This document shows, one piece after another, positions 50,579 through 63,686 of a DNA stretch of 64,000 bases. The notes under the pieces are model-generated. The model had not been told where the DNA came from, did no database searches, and was given only the letters and a program-made list of their open reading frames with translations. Source of the stretch: Aristolochia californica (Eukaryota > Streptophyta > Magnoliopsida > Piperales > Aristolochiaceae); assembly GCA_029961685.1 (NCBI GenBank), contig JARWKL010000006.1, positions 18,601,276-18,665,275 on the forward strand, given 5' to 3'. Position 1 is the stretch's first letter. The number at the start of each line of letters is the position of its first letter. The position numbers were made by a program, and so were the translations under genes.

Positions 50579-53500
50579 TATCCTATCATGTTTTGAATGA
50601 GGTGGATATGCATGGCATAAACATGTTAAAGATGCAAATGACCTAAATTTTCAAGGACTAGAAAAAAATAAATTCACAAGTTAACATGTGGTTGGATATT
50701 TACCAGACCCAAACAATACACTTTTTGCCTATTCTTCAAAAACACAGATACTCTTTGGAATTATCTCTCTCAACATTTGTGTATTTCCATTTTGGATGTT
50801 CAATTTTTTTTCAAATCCAAACTTGTCCCACTTTTTTCGTAAACAAAACGATCACAACAAAATAAACATTTCAGAGTTCATGTATGCAAAAAATTTTGTA
50901 AACAACCATAATGTTAGTGAAGAAAATTATTTCAGCCACTAAAAATGAACTCCAAAGTTTTGTTATCCATGTTTTGGAAATTCCACTACTACAACCCCTA
51001 ATAGCTTGGTGGAATTTTATAAGAAAGAGATTTCTAATTGATCCTAACTTGTTTTAAATGTGGTGGATATGCAATCAAAAAACATGTTGAAGATGCAAAT
51101 GACCTAATCACCATAAAATTTCAAGGAGTTGAAAAAAAAATTAAATTCTCTAGTTAACGTGTGGTTGGAAATTTACCAGAACCAAACGACCCACTTTTTG
51201 CCTATCCTTCAAAATCTCAGATACTTTTTAGAATTATCTCTCTCAACATTTGTGCATTTCCATTTTGGATGTTCAATTTCCTTTCAAATCCAAACTTGTC
51301 TCACTTTTCTCGTAAGCAAAACGACCACAACAAGATGAAAATTTTAAAGTTCATGTATGCAAAAAAAATTGAAAAATATAATAAATGTAATTGAAGAAAA
51401 TTATTTCACACACTAAAAATTAACTTCAAATTTTTGTTATCCATTTTTGGGAAATTCCACTAGAACAACCCCTATTAGCTTCATCAAATTTTATAAGAAA
51501 GAGATTTCTAATTGATCCTAACATGTTTTAAAAGTGGTGGATATGCATGCCAGAAATATGTTGAAGATGCAAATGACCTAATGATCCAAAAATTTCAAGG
51601 AGTAGAAAAAAATTAGATTCTCAAGTTAACGTGTGGTTGGATTATTTACCAGAGCCAAACAACCCACTTTTTGTCTATCCATCAAAATCACAGTTACTTT
51701 TTGGAATTACCTCTCTCACCATTTGTGCATTTCCATTTTGGATGTTCAATTTTTTTTCAAATCCAAACTTGTCCCACTTTTCTCGTAAACAAAACAATCA
51801 CAACAAAATGAAAATTTTAGAGTTCATGTATACAAAAAAATTTTAAAACTATAATAAATGTAAGTGCAGAAAATTATTTCATGCACTAAAAATGAATGCC
51901 AAAGTTTTGTTATCCATGTTTGGGAAATTCCACAAGTACAACCCCTAATATCTTCATGCAATTTTATAAGAAAGAGATTTCTAATTGATCCTAATATGTT
52001 TTAAATTTGAAGGAGTATATAAAAATTAAATTCTCAAGTTAACGTGTGGTTGGATATTTACTAGAGCCAAACAACCCACATTTTGTCTATCCTTCAAAAT
52101 CACAGATACTTTTTGGAATTATCTCTCTCGGCATTTTCCCTTTTCCATTTTGGACGTTCAATTTTTTTTCAAATCCAAACCTGTCCCACTTTTCTCGTAA
52201 ACAAAACGATCACAACAAAATGAAAATTTTAGAGTTAATGTATGTAAAAAATTTTGACAAATATAATAAATGTAAGTGAAAAAAATTATTTCATGAACTA
52301 AAAATGAACCCCAAAGCTTTGTTATCCATGTTTGGGAAATTCCACTAGTACAACCCCTAATGGCATGATGGAATTTTATATGAATAATATTTCTAATTGA
52401 TCCTTACATGTTTTAAATGTGGTGTATATGCATGCCAGAAAATATGTTGAAGATGCAAATGACCTAATGATCCAAAAATTTCAAGGGGTAGAAAAAAATT
52501 AAATACTCAAGTTAACGTGTGGTTCGATATTTACCATAGCCAAACAACCCCACTTTTTGCCTATCCTTCAAAATCTTAGATACTTTTTCGAGTTATCGCT
52601 CTCTGCATCTGTGCATTTCCATTTTGGACGTTCAATTTTTTTCAAATCCAAACTAGTCCAACTTTTCTCATAAACAAAACGATCACAACAAAATGAAAAA
52701 TTTAGAGTTCATGTACGCAAAAATATTCGAAAACTATAATAAATGTAAGTGAAGGAAATTATTTCACACACTAAAAATGAACTCCAAAGTTTTTGTATCC
52801 ATGTTTGGGAAATTCCACTAGTACAACCGCTAATAGCTTGGTGAAATTTTATAAGAAAGAGATTTCTAATTGATCCTAGCATGTAAATGTGGTGGATATG
52901 CATGCCAGCAACGTGTAGAAGATGCGATTGACCTAATGAAAAAAAATTTTCAAGGAGTAGAAAAAAATTATATTCTCAAGTTAACGTGTGTTTGGATATT
53001 TACCAGAGCCAAAGAACCCACTTTTTTCCTATCCTTCAAAATCACAGATGCTTTTTAGAATTATCTCTCTCAGCATTTGTGCATTTCCATTTTGAATGTT
53101 CAATTTTTTTTTCAATCCCAAACTTGTCCCACTTTTCTCGTAAACAAAACGATCACAACAAAATAAAAATTTTAGACTTCACGTATCCAAATTTTTTTGA
53201 AAACTACAATAAATGTATGTGAAAAAAATTATTTCACGCACTAAAAATGAACTCCAAAGTTTTGTTATCCATGTTTGGGAAATTCCACTAGTACATACCC
53301 TAATAGCTTGGTGGAATTTATTAAGAAAGAGATTTCTAATTGATCCTAACATGTTTTAAATGTGGTGGATATGCATGCTAGAAACATGTTGAAGATGCAA
53401 ATGACGTAATGATCCAAAATTTTCGAGTAGAAAAACATTAAATTCTCAAGTCAACGTGTGGTTCCATATTTACTAGAGCCAAACAACCCACACTTTTGCC

Positions 53501-54755
53501 CTATCCTTCAAATGCACAGATACATTTTGAAATTATCTCCCTCAGCATTTATGCATTTCCATTTTGAATGTTCAATTTTTTTTTTCAAATCCAAACTTGT
53601 CCGACGTTTCTCGTAAACAAAACCGTCACAAAAAAATCAATATTTTTGAGTTCAGGTTTGCAAAATAATTTGAAACTATAATAAATGTAAGTGAAGAAAT
53701 TTATTTCATGCACTAAAAATAATCTCCAAAGTTTTAGTTTTCCATTTTTGGGAAATTCCACTAGTACAACCTCTAATAGCTTGGAGGAATTTTATAAGAA
53801 AGAGATTTCTAATTGATCCCAACATGTTTTAAATGTGGTGGATATGCATGAAAGAAACATGTCAAAGATGAAAATGACCTAATGATCTAAAATTTTGAGT
53901 AGAAAAAAATTGAACTCTCAAGTTAAACGTGTAGTTGGATATTTACCAGAGCCAAACAACCCACTTTTTGCCTGTCCTTCAAAATCACAGATACATTTTC
54001 GAATTATCTCTCCCAACATTTGTGCATTTCCATTTTGGAAGTTCAATTTATTTTCAAATCCAAACTTGTCCCACTTTTCTCGTAAACAAAACGATCACAA
54101 CAAAATCAAAATTTTAGAGTTCACGTATACAAAAAAATTTGAAAACTATAATAAATGTAAGTGAAGAAAATTATTTCACGCACTAAAAATGAACTCCAAA
54201 GTTTTGTTATCCATGTTTTGGAAATTCCACTAGTACAACCCGTAATAGCTTGGTGGAATTTTGTACGAAAGAGATTTCTAATTGATCCTAACATGTTTTA
54301 AATTTGGAGGATATGCATGCCAGAAACATGTTGAAGATGCAAATGACCTAATGATGTAAAAATTTCAAGGAGTAGAAAAGCAATAAATTCTCAAGTTAAC
54401 GTGTGGTTGCATATTTACTAGAGCCAAACAACCCACTTTTTGCCCATCCTTCAAAATCACAGACACTTTTTGGAATTATCTCCCTCAGCTTTTATGCATT
54501 TCCATTTTGAACGTTCAATTTTTTTTTCAAACCCAAACTTTTCCCACTTTTCTCGTAAACAAAACGATCACAACTAAATCAAAATTTTAGAGTTCAAGAT
54601 TGCAAAAAAATTTGAAACTATAATTAATGTAAGTGATAAAATTTATTCCATGCACTAAAAATAATCTCCAAAGTTTTGTTATCCATTTTTGGGAAATTCC
54701 ACTAGTACAACCCCTAATAGCTTGGTGGAATTTTATAAGCAAGAGATTTTTAATT
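50579..54755. repeat. Short-monomer satellite array, heterogeneous block 5
   Basis: Boundaries at 50579, 51040, 51514, 51987, 52399, 52872, 53342, 53815 and 54284. Classes recur from earlier blocks: 51987 like 11500, 52399 like 11969 (tatgaataatat), 52872 like 12887 (catgtaaatgtgg, gtagaagatgcg), 53342 like 13354 and 53815 like 13826. Spacings are 461-474 bp except 51987-52398 (412). No gene is visible. Confidence 0.9.
51987..52398. repeat. Short monomer lacking the gtggatatgc-aaaaatttc stretch
   Basis: Unit of 412 bp, the shortest one outside the C class of array 1. At about 52004-52016 it reads ttaaatttgaaggagta, so about 60 bp between aaattt (of aaatttggtgg) and aaggagta are gone. The word aaattt occurs at both edges in normal copies of this class, so deletion between direct repeats fits. 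Confidence 0.78.
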
Positions 54756-56632
54756 GATCCTAACATGTTTTAAATGTGGTGGATATGCATGGCAGAAACA
54801 TGTTGAAGATGGAAATGACCTAATTATCCAAAAATTTCAACGACTAGAAAAAAATAAATTCGCAAGTTAACGTGTGGTTGGATATTTACTAGAGCCAAAC
54901 AACACACTTTTTGCCTATCCTTCAAAATCACAGATACTTTTTGGAATTATCTTTCTTAGCATTTGTGCATTTCCATTTTGGACGTTCAGTTTTTTTTCAA
55001 ATCCAAACTTGTCCCACTTTTCTCATAAACAAAACGATCACAACAAAATGAAAACTTTGGAGTTCATGTATGCAAAAAAAATTTAAAACTATAATAAATG
55101 TAAGTGAAGAAAATTATTTTACGCACTAAAAATGAATGCTAAAGGTTTGTTGTCCATGTGTGGGTAATTCCACTCAAGCAACCCCTAATAGCTTGGTAGA
55201 ATTTTATAAGAACGAGATTTCTAATTGATCTTAACATGTTTTAAATGTGGTGGGCATGCCACAAACATGTTGAAGATGCAAATGACCTAATGATCCAAAA
55301 ATTTTGAGTAAAAAAAATTAAATTGTTAAGTCAACGTGTGGTTAAATATTTACCAGAGCCAAACAACCCACTTTTTGTCTATCCCTCAAAATCACAGATA
55401 CTTTTTGGAATTATCTCTCTCAGCATTTGTGCATTTCCATTTTGGACGTTCTATTTTTTTTTAATCCAAATTTGTCCTACTTCCCTCGTAAACAAACTAT
55501 CACAACAAAATGAAAAATTTAGAGTTCATGAATGCAAAAAAATTTGGAAACTATAATAAATGTAAGTGAAGAAATTTATTTCGCACACTAAAAATGACCA
55601 CCAAAGTTTCGTTATCAATGTTTTGGAAATTCCACTAGTACTACCGCGAGTAAATTGGTGGAATTTTATAAGAAAGAGATTTCTAATTTATCCCAACATG
55701 TTTTAAAACTGGTGGAAATGCATGCCAGAAATATGTTGAAGATGCAAATGACCTATTGGTCCAAAAATTTCAAGAAGTAGAAAATAATTAAATTCTCAAG
55801 TTAACGTGTGGTTGGATAATTACCAGAGCCAAACAACCCACTTTTTGCCTATCCTTCAAAATTACATAAACTTTTTGGAATTATCTCTCTAAGCATTTGT
55901 GTATTTCCATTTTGGACGTTCAATTTTATTCAAATCTCAACATGTCCCAGTTTTTTCGTAAACAAAATGATCACAACAAAATGAAAAGTTTAGAGTTCAA
56001 GTATGCAAAAATATTTGAAACCTATAATAAATTTAAGTGAAGAAATTTAATTCATGCACTAAAAATAATCTCCATAGTTTTCTTATCCATGTTTGGGAAA
56101 TTCCACTAGACAAACACCTAATAGCTTGCTAGAATTTTATAAGAAAGAGATTTCTAATTGATCCTAACATGTTTTAAAAGTAGTGGATATGCACGCAATA
56201 AACATGCTGAAGAAGCAAATGACCTAATCATTCAAAAATTTCAAGGAGTAGAAAAAAATTAAATTCTCAAATTAACGTGTGGTGGCATATTTACAAGAGC
56301 CAAACAACCCACTTTTCGCCTATCCTTCAAAATCACAGATACTTTTAGGAATTATCTCCCTAAGCATTTATGCATTTCCATTTTGGACGTTCAATTTTTT
56401 TTTCAAATCCAAACTTGTCCCACTTTTCTCGTAAACAAAACGATCACAACAAAATGAAAATTTTAGAGTTCATGTATGCAACAAAATTTGAAAACTATAA
56501 TAAATGTAAGTGATAAAAATTATTTCACGCGCTAAAAAAGAACTCCGAAGTTTTCTTATCAAAGTTTGGGAAATTCCACTAGTACAACCCCTAATAGCTT
56601 GGTGGAATTTTATAAGCAAGAGATTTTTAATT
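54756..56632. repeat. Higher-order repeat 2, unit 1 (W-X-Y-Z)
   Basis: Monomers start at 54756, 55227, 55689 and 56160; total 1877 bp. Confidence 0.83.
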
Positions 56633-58513
56633 GATCCTAATATGTTTTAAATGTGGTGGATATGCATGGCAGAAACATGTTGAAGATGCAAATGACCTAA
56701 TTATCCAAAAATTTCGAGGACTAGAGAAACATAAATTCGCAAGTTAACGTGTGGTTGGATATTTACCAGAGCCAAACAACACACTTTTTTCCTATCCTTA
56801 AAAATCACAGATACTTTTTGGAATTATCTCTCTCAGCATTTGTGCATTTCCATTTGGACGTTCAGTTTTTTTTCAAATCCAAACTTCTCCCACTTTTCTC
56901 GTAAACAAAACGATCACAAAAAAATGAAAATTTTAAAGTTCATGTATGCAAAAATATTTGAAAACTATAATAAATGTAAGTGAAGAAAATTATTTTACGC
57001 ACTAAAAATGAACGCTAAAGGTTTGTTGTCCATGTTTGGGTAATTCCACTCAAACAACCCCTAATGGCTTGGTAGAATTTTATAAGAAAGAGATTTCGTA
57101 TTGATCCTAACATGTTTTAAATGTGGTGGATCTGCATGCCACAAACATGTTGAAGATGCAAATGACATAATGATCCAAAAATTTCGTGTAAAAAAAATTA
57201 AATTGTTAAGTCAACGTGTGGTTGGATATTTACCAGAGCCAAACAACCCACCTTTTGCCTATCCTTAAAAATCTCAGATACTTTTTGGAATTATCTCTCT
57301 CAGCATTTGTGCATTTCCATTTTGGACGCACTATTTTTTTTTTAATCCAAATTTGTCCCACTTCTCTCGTAAACAAACTATCACAATAAAATGAAAATTT
57401 TAGAGTTCATGAATGCAAAAAAATTTGAAAACTATAATAAATGTAAGTGAAGAAATTTGTTTCGCACACTAAAAATGACCACCAAAGTTTCGATATCCAT
57501 GTTTTGGAAATTCCACTAGTACTACCACGATTAAATTGGTGGAATTTTATAAGAAAGAGATTTCTAATTGATCCGAACATGTTTTAAAACTGGTGGAAAT
57601 GCATGCCAGAAATATGTTGAAGATGCAAATGACCTATTGATCCAAAAATTTCAAGAAGTAGAAAATAATTAAATTCTCAAGTTAACGTGTGGTTGGAAAA
57701 TTTCCAGAGCCAAACAATCCACTTTTTGCCTATCCTTCAAAATTACATAAACTTTTTGGAATTATCTCTCTAAGAATTTGTGCATTTCCATTTTGGACGT
57801 TCAATTTTATTCAAATCCCAACATGTCCCAGTTTTTTCGTAAACAAAACGATCACAAGAAAATGAAAAGTTTAGAGTTCAAGTATGCAAAAATATTTGAA
57901 ACCTATAATAAATGTAAGTGAAGAAATTTAATTCACGCACTAAAAATAATCTCCAAAGTTTTGTTATCCATGTTTGGGAAATTCCACTAGACAAAAACCT
58001 AATAGCTTGCTAGAATTTTATAAGAAAGAGATTTATAATTGATCCTAACATGTTTTAAAAGTGGTGGATATGCATGCAAGAAATATGTTGAAGAAGCAAA
58101 TGACCTAATCATCCAAAAATTTCAAGGAGTAGAAAAAAATTAAATTCTCAAATTAACGTGTGGTTGCATATTTACAAGAGCCAAACAACCCACTTTTTGC
58201 CTATCCTTCAAAATCACAGATACTTTTAGGAATTATCTCCCTAAACAATTATGCATTTCCATTTTGGACGTTGAATTTTTTTATCAAATCCAAACTTGTC
58301 CCACCTTTCTTGTAAACAAAACGATCACAACAAAAAGAAAATTTTAGAGTTCATGTATGCAATAAAATTTGAAAACTATAATAAATGAAAGTGATAAAAA
58401 TTATTTCACGCGCTAAAAAATAACTCCAAAGTTTTGTTATCAAAGTTTGGGAAATTCCACTAGTACAACCCCTAATAGCTTGGTGGAATTTTATAAGCAA
58501 GAGATTTTTAATT
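56633..58513. repeat. Higher-order repeat 2, unit 2 (W-X-Y-Z)
   Basis: Monomers start at 56633, 57103, 57570 and 58041; total 1881 bp. It matches unit 1 closely, sharing small oddities such as tcaagaagtagaaaataa in Y and gaaacctataataaat at the Y end. Confidence 0.85.
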
Positions 58514-59453
58514 GATCCTAATATGTTTTAAATGTGGTGGATATGCATGGCAGAAACATGTTGAAGATGCAAATGACCTAATTATCCAAAAGTTTCAAGG
58601 ACTAGAAAAACAAAAATTCGCAAGTTAACGTGTGGATGGATAATTACCAGAGCCAAACAACACACTTTTTGCCTATCCTTAAAAATCACAGATACTGTTT
58701 GGAATTATCTCTGTCAGCATTTGTGCATTTCAATTTTGGACGTTCAGTTTTTTTTCAAATCCAAACTTGTCCCACTTTTCTCGTAAACAAAACGATCACA
58801 AAAAAATGAAAATTTTAAAGTTCATGTACGCAAAAAAAAATTGAAAACTATAATAAATGTAAGTGAAAAAAATTATTTTACGCACTACAAATGAACACTA
58901 AAGGATTGTTGTCCATGTTTGGGTAATTCCACTCGAACAACCCCTAATAGCTTGGTAGAATTTTATAAGAAAGAGATTTCTAATTGATCCTAACATGTTT
59001 TAAATGTGGTGGATCTGCATGCGACAAACATGTTAAAGATGCAAATGACCTAATGATCCAAAAATTTCGAGTAAAAAAAATTAAAATGTTAAGTCTACAT
59101 GTGGTTGGATATTTACCAGAGCCAAACAACCACCTTTTGCCTATCCTTCAAAATCACAGATACTTTTTGGAATTATCTTTCTCAGCATTTGTGCATTTCC
59201 ATTTTGGACGTTCAATTTTTTTTTCAAATCCAAAATTGTCCCACCTTTCTCGTAAACAAAACGATCACAACAAAATAAAAATTTTAGATTTCATGTATGC
59301 AATAAAATTTGAAAACTATAATAAATGTAAGTGATAAAAATTATTTCACACTCTAAAAATGAATTCCAAAGTTTTGTTATCAAAGTTAGGAAAATTCCAC
59401 TAGTACAACCCCTAATATCTTGGTGGAATTTTATAATCAAGAGATTTTTAATT
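58514..59453. repeat. Higher-order repeat 2, unit 3, truncated (W then X/Z hybrid)
   Basis: Monomers start at 58514 (W) and 58986. The second begins as X (actcgaacaac approach, gatctgcatgcgac, ccaccttttgcc) but ends as Z (cccacctttctcg, gcaataaaatttg, gtgataaaaatt). Y is missing altogether, so this unit has two monomers instead of four. Confidence 0.8.
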
Positions 59454-61334
59454 GATCCTACATTGTTTTAAATGTGGTGGATATGCATGGCAGAAACATC
59501 TTGAAGATGCAAATGACCTAATTATCCAAAAATTTCAAGGACTAGAAAAACATAAATTCGTAAGTTAACGTGTGGTTGGATATTTACCATAGCCAAACAA
59601 CACACTTTTTGCCTATCCTTAAAAATCACAGATACTTTTTGGAATTATCTCTCTCAGCATTTGTGCACTTCCATTTTGGGCGTTCAGTTTTTTTTTTCAA
59701 ATCCAAACTTGTCCCACTTTTCTCGTAAACAAAACGATCACAAAAAAATGAAAATTTTAAAGTTCATGTATGCAAAAAAATTTGAAAACTATAATAAATG
59801 TAAGTGATGAAAATTATTTTACGCACTAAAAATGAATGCTAAAGGTTATTTTGTCCATGTTTGGGTAATTTCACTCGAACAACCCCTAATAGCTTGGTAG
59901 AATTTTATAAGAAAGAGATTTCTAATTAATCCTAACATGTTTTAAATGTGGTGGATCTGCATGCCACAAACATGTTGAAAATGCAAATGACCTAATGATC
60001 CAAAAATTTTGAGTAAAAAAAATTAAATTTTTCAGTTAACGTGTGGTTGGATATTTACCAGAGCCAAACAACCCACCTTTTGCCTATCCTTCAAAATCAC
60101 GATACTTTTTGGAATTATCTCTCTCAGCATTTGTGCATTTCCATTTTTGACGTTCTATTTTTTTTAATCCAAATTTTTCCCACTTCCCTCGTAAACAAAC
60201 TATCACAACAAAATGAAAATTTTAGAGTTCATGTATGCAAAAAATTTTGAAAACTATACTAAATGTAAGTGAGAAATTTATTTCGCGCACTAAAAATGAA
60301 CACCAAAGCTTTGTCATCCATGTTTTGGAAATTCCACTAGTACAACCCCGAGTAAATTGGAGGAATTTTTAAAGAAAGAGATTTCTAATTGATCCTAACA
60401 TGTTTTAAAACTGGTGGAAATGCATGCCAGAAATATGTTGAAGATGCAAATGACCTATTGATCCAAAAATTTTATGAAGTAGAAAAAAATTAAATTCTCA
60501 AGTTAATGTGTGGTTGGATAATTACTAGAGCCAAACAACCCACTTTTTTCCTATGCTGCAAAATTACATATACTTGTTGGAATTATCCCTCTAAGCATTT
60601 GTGCATTTCAATTTTGTACGTTCAATTTTAATGAAACCCTAACATGTCCCAATTTTTTTCGTAAACAAAACGATCACAACAAAATGAAAAGTTTAGAGTT
60701 CAATTAAGCAAAAATATTTGAAACCTATAATAAATGTAAGTGAAGAAATTTAATTCATGCACTAAAAATAATCTCCAAAGTTTTGTTATCCATGTTTGGG
60801 AAAATCCATTAGACAAATCCCTAATAGCTTGGTGGAATTTTATGAGAAAGAGATTTCTAATTGATTCTAACATGTTTTAAAAGTGGTAGATATGCATGCG
60901 GGAAAACATGTTGAAGATACAAATCACCTAATGATACAAAAATTTCATGGAGCAGAAAAAAATTAAATTCTCATGTTAACGTGTGGTTGCATATTTACCA
61001 GAGCCAAACAACCCACTTTTTGCCTACCCTTCAAAATCACATAAACTTTTGGAATGATCTCCCACTGCTTTTATGCATTTCCATTTTGAACGTTCAAATT
61101 TTTTTTCAAATCCAAACTTGTCCCACTTTTCTTGTAAATAAATTGATCACAACAAAATGAAAATTATGAGTTCATGTATGCAAAAAAATTTGAAAGCTAC
61201 AATAAATATAAGTGAAGAATATTATTTCATGCACTAAAAATGAACGCCAAAGGTTTGTTATCTATTTTTTCAAAATTCCACTAGTACAACCCATAAAAGC
61301 TTTGTGGAATTTTCTAAGAAAGAGATTTCTAATT
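59454..61334. repeat. Higher-order repeat 2, unit 4 (W-X-Y-Z-like)
   Basis: Monomers start at 59454, 59928, 60391 and 60863; total 1881 bp. The last monomer opens like Z (aaaagtggt) but its later part (gaatgatctccc, gaacgttcaaat) matches the monomer at 62276, so it grades into the next array. Confidence 0.78.
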
Positions 61335-63686
61335 GATCCTAACATGTTTTAAATGTGGTGGATATGCATAAAAGAAACATGTCGAAGATGCAAACAACCT
61401 AATGATTCAAAATTTTCAAGGAGTAGAAAAAAATTAAACTCTCAAGTTAACGTGTGGTTGGATGTTTACCAAAGCCAAAGAACCCACTTTTTCCTATCAT
61501 TCAAAATCATAGATACATTTTTGAATTTTCTCTCTCAGCATTTGTGCATTTCCATTTTGGATGTTCAACTTTTTTTCAAATCCAAACTTGTCCTACTTTT
61601 CTCGTATACAAAACGATCACAACAAAATGAAAATTTTAGAGTTCACGTATCCAAAAAATTTTGAAAACTATAATAAATATAAGTGAAGAAAATTATTTCA
61701 CGCACTAAAAATGAACTCCAATGTCTTGTTGTCCATATTTTGAAAATTCCACTAATACAACCCCTAATAGCTTGGTGGAATTTTATAAGAAAGAGATTTC
61801 TAATTGATCCTAACATGTTTTAAATGTGGTGGATATGGATGCCAGAAACATGTTGAAGATGCAAATGACCTAATGATCCAAAATTTCAAGGAGTAGAAAA
61901 AAATTAAATGCTCAAGTTAAAATGTGATTGGATATTTACCAAAGCCAAACAATCTACTTTTCGCCTATCCTTCAAAATCACAGATACTTTTTGGAGTTAT
62001 CTCACTCAGCATTTGGGCATTTCGATTTTGGACGTTCAATTTTTTTTCAAATTCAAACCTGTCCACGTTTCTCGTACACAAAATGCTCACAACAAAATGA
62101 AAATTTTAGACTTCATGTATGAGAAAAAATTTGAAAACTATAATAAATGTAAGTGAAGAAAATTCTTTCACGCACTAAAAATGAACTCCAAAGTTTTGTT
62201 TTCCTTGTTTGTGAAATTCTAGTAGTACAACCCCTAATAGCTTGGTGGAATTTTGTCAGAAAGAGATTTCTAATTGATCGTAACATGTTTTAAATGTGGT
62301 GGATATGCATGCCAGAAACATGTTGAAGATGCAAATGACCTAATGATCCTAAAATTTCGAGTAGAAAAAAATTAATTTCTGATGTTAACGTGTGGTTGCA
62401 AATTTCCACAACCAAACAACCCACTTTTTGCCTACCCTTCAAAATCATAGATACTTTTTGGAATGATCTCCCTCAGCATTTATACATTTCCATTTTGAAC
62501 GTTCAAATTTGTTTTCAAATCCAAACTTGTCCCACTTTTCTCCTATACAAAACGTTCACAACAAAATGAAAATTTAAGAGTTCATGTATGCAAAAAAATT
62601 TGAAAACTACAATAAATGTAAGTGAAGAAAATTATTTTACGCACTAAAAATGATCGCCAAAGTTTTGTGATCAATTTTTGGAAATTCCACTAGTACAACC
62701 CCTAATAGCTTGGTGGAATTTATTAAGAAAGAGATTTCTAATTGATCCTAACATGTTTTAAATGTGGTGGATATGCGTGACAGAAACATGTCGAAGATGC
62801 AAACGACCAAATGCTCCAAAAATTTCAAGGAGTAGAAAAAAATTAAACTCTCAAGTTAACATGTGGTTGGATGTTTACCAGAGCCAAACAACCCACTTTT
62901 TTCCTATTATTCAAATTCACAGATACATTTGTGAATTATCTTTCTCAGCATTTGTGCATTTCCATTTTGGATGTTCAACTTTTTTTCAAACTCGAACTTG
63001 TCCCACTTTTCTTGTAAACAAAACAAACACAACAAAATGAAAATTTTAGAGTTCATGTATCCAAAGAATTAGAAAACTATAATAAATGTAAGTGAAGAAA
63101 ATTATTTCTCGCACTAAAAAGGAACTCCAAAGTTTTTTAATCCTTGATTGGGAAATTCCACTAGTACAGCCCCTAATAGCTTGGTGGAATTTTATAAGAA
63201 AGAGATTTCTAATTGATCCTAACATGTTTTAAATGTGGTGGATATGGATGCGAGCAACTTGTTGAAGATACAAACGACCAAATGATCCAAAAATTTCAAG
63301 CAGTGGAAAAAAATTAAATTGTCAAGCTAAAGTGTCGTACGATATGTACCTGAGCCAAACAACCCACTTTTTGCCGATCCTTTAAAATCCCAAATACTTT
63401 TCTGAATTATCTCTCTCATCATTTGTGCATTTTCATTTTGGACGTTCAATTTTTTTTCAAATCCAAACTTGTCCCACTTTTCTCGTACACAAAACAATCA
63501 CAACAAAATGAAAATTTTAGAGTTCATGTATGCAAATAAATTTTAAAAATATAATAAATGTAGGTGAAGAAAATTATTTCATGCACTAAAAATGAACTCC
63601 AAAGTTTTGTTATCCATGTTTGGAAAATTCCACTAGTACAACCCTTAATATCTTGGTGGAATTTTATCAGAAAGAGATTTCTAATT
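60863..63686. repeat. Trimeric repeat (about 1.41 kb), two copies
   Basis: Monomers 60863, 61335 and 61806 pair with 62276, 62744 and 63215, offset by 1413, 1409 and 1409 bp. Shared marks: gaatgatctccc and gaacgttcaaat (60863/62276); acatgtcgaagatgcaaac, ggttggatgtttacc and gttcaactttttttc (61335/62744); ggatgc and ctcgtacacaaaa (61806/63215). The first copy overlaps the last monomer of higher-order array 2. Confidence 0.68.

Larger units (their letters stand above)
54756..61334. repeat. Higher-order repeat array 2 (W-X-Y-Z, about 1.88 kb)
   Basis: Four classes in order. W: caagagatttttaattg before the boundary, ggcagaaacatg, aattcgcaagtt and gttcagttttttt. X: an actcaagcaac or actcgaacaac approach, aaattgttaagtc, ccaccttttgcc and caaactatcac. 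Y: a taaattggtgg approach and ttttaaaactggtggaaatg. Z: ctagacaaa and gcttgctagaat approach, aaaagtggtgg, gaagaagc. Full-unit lengths are 1877, 1881 and 1881 bp. A truncated W-X/Z unit lies third. None of the array-1 markers occur here, so the two arrays were amplified from different monomers. Confidence 0.85.
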
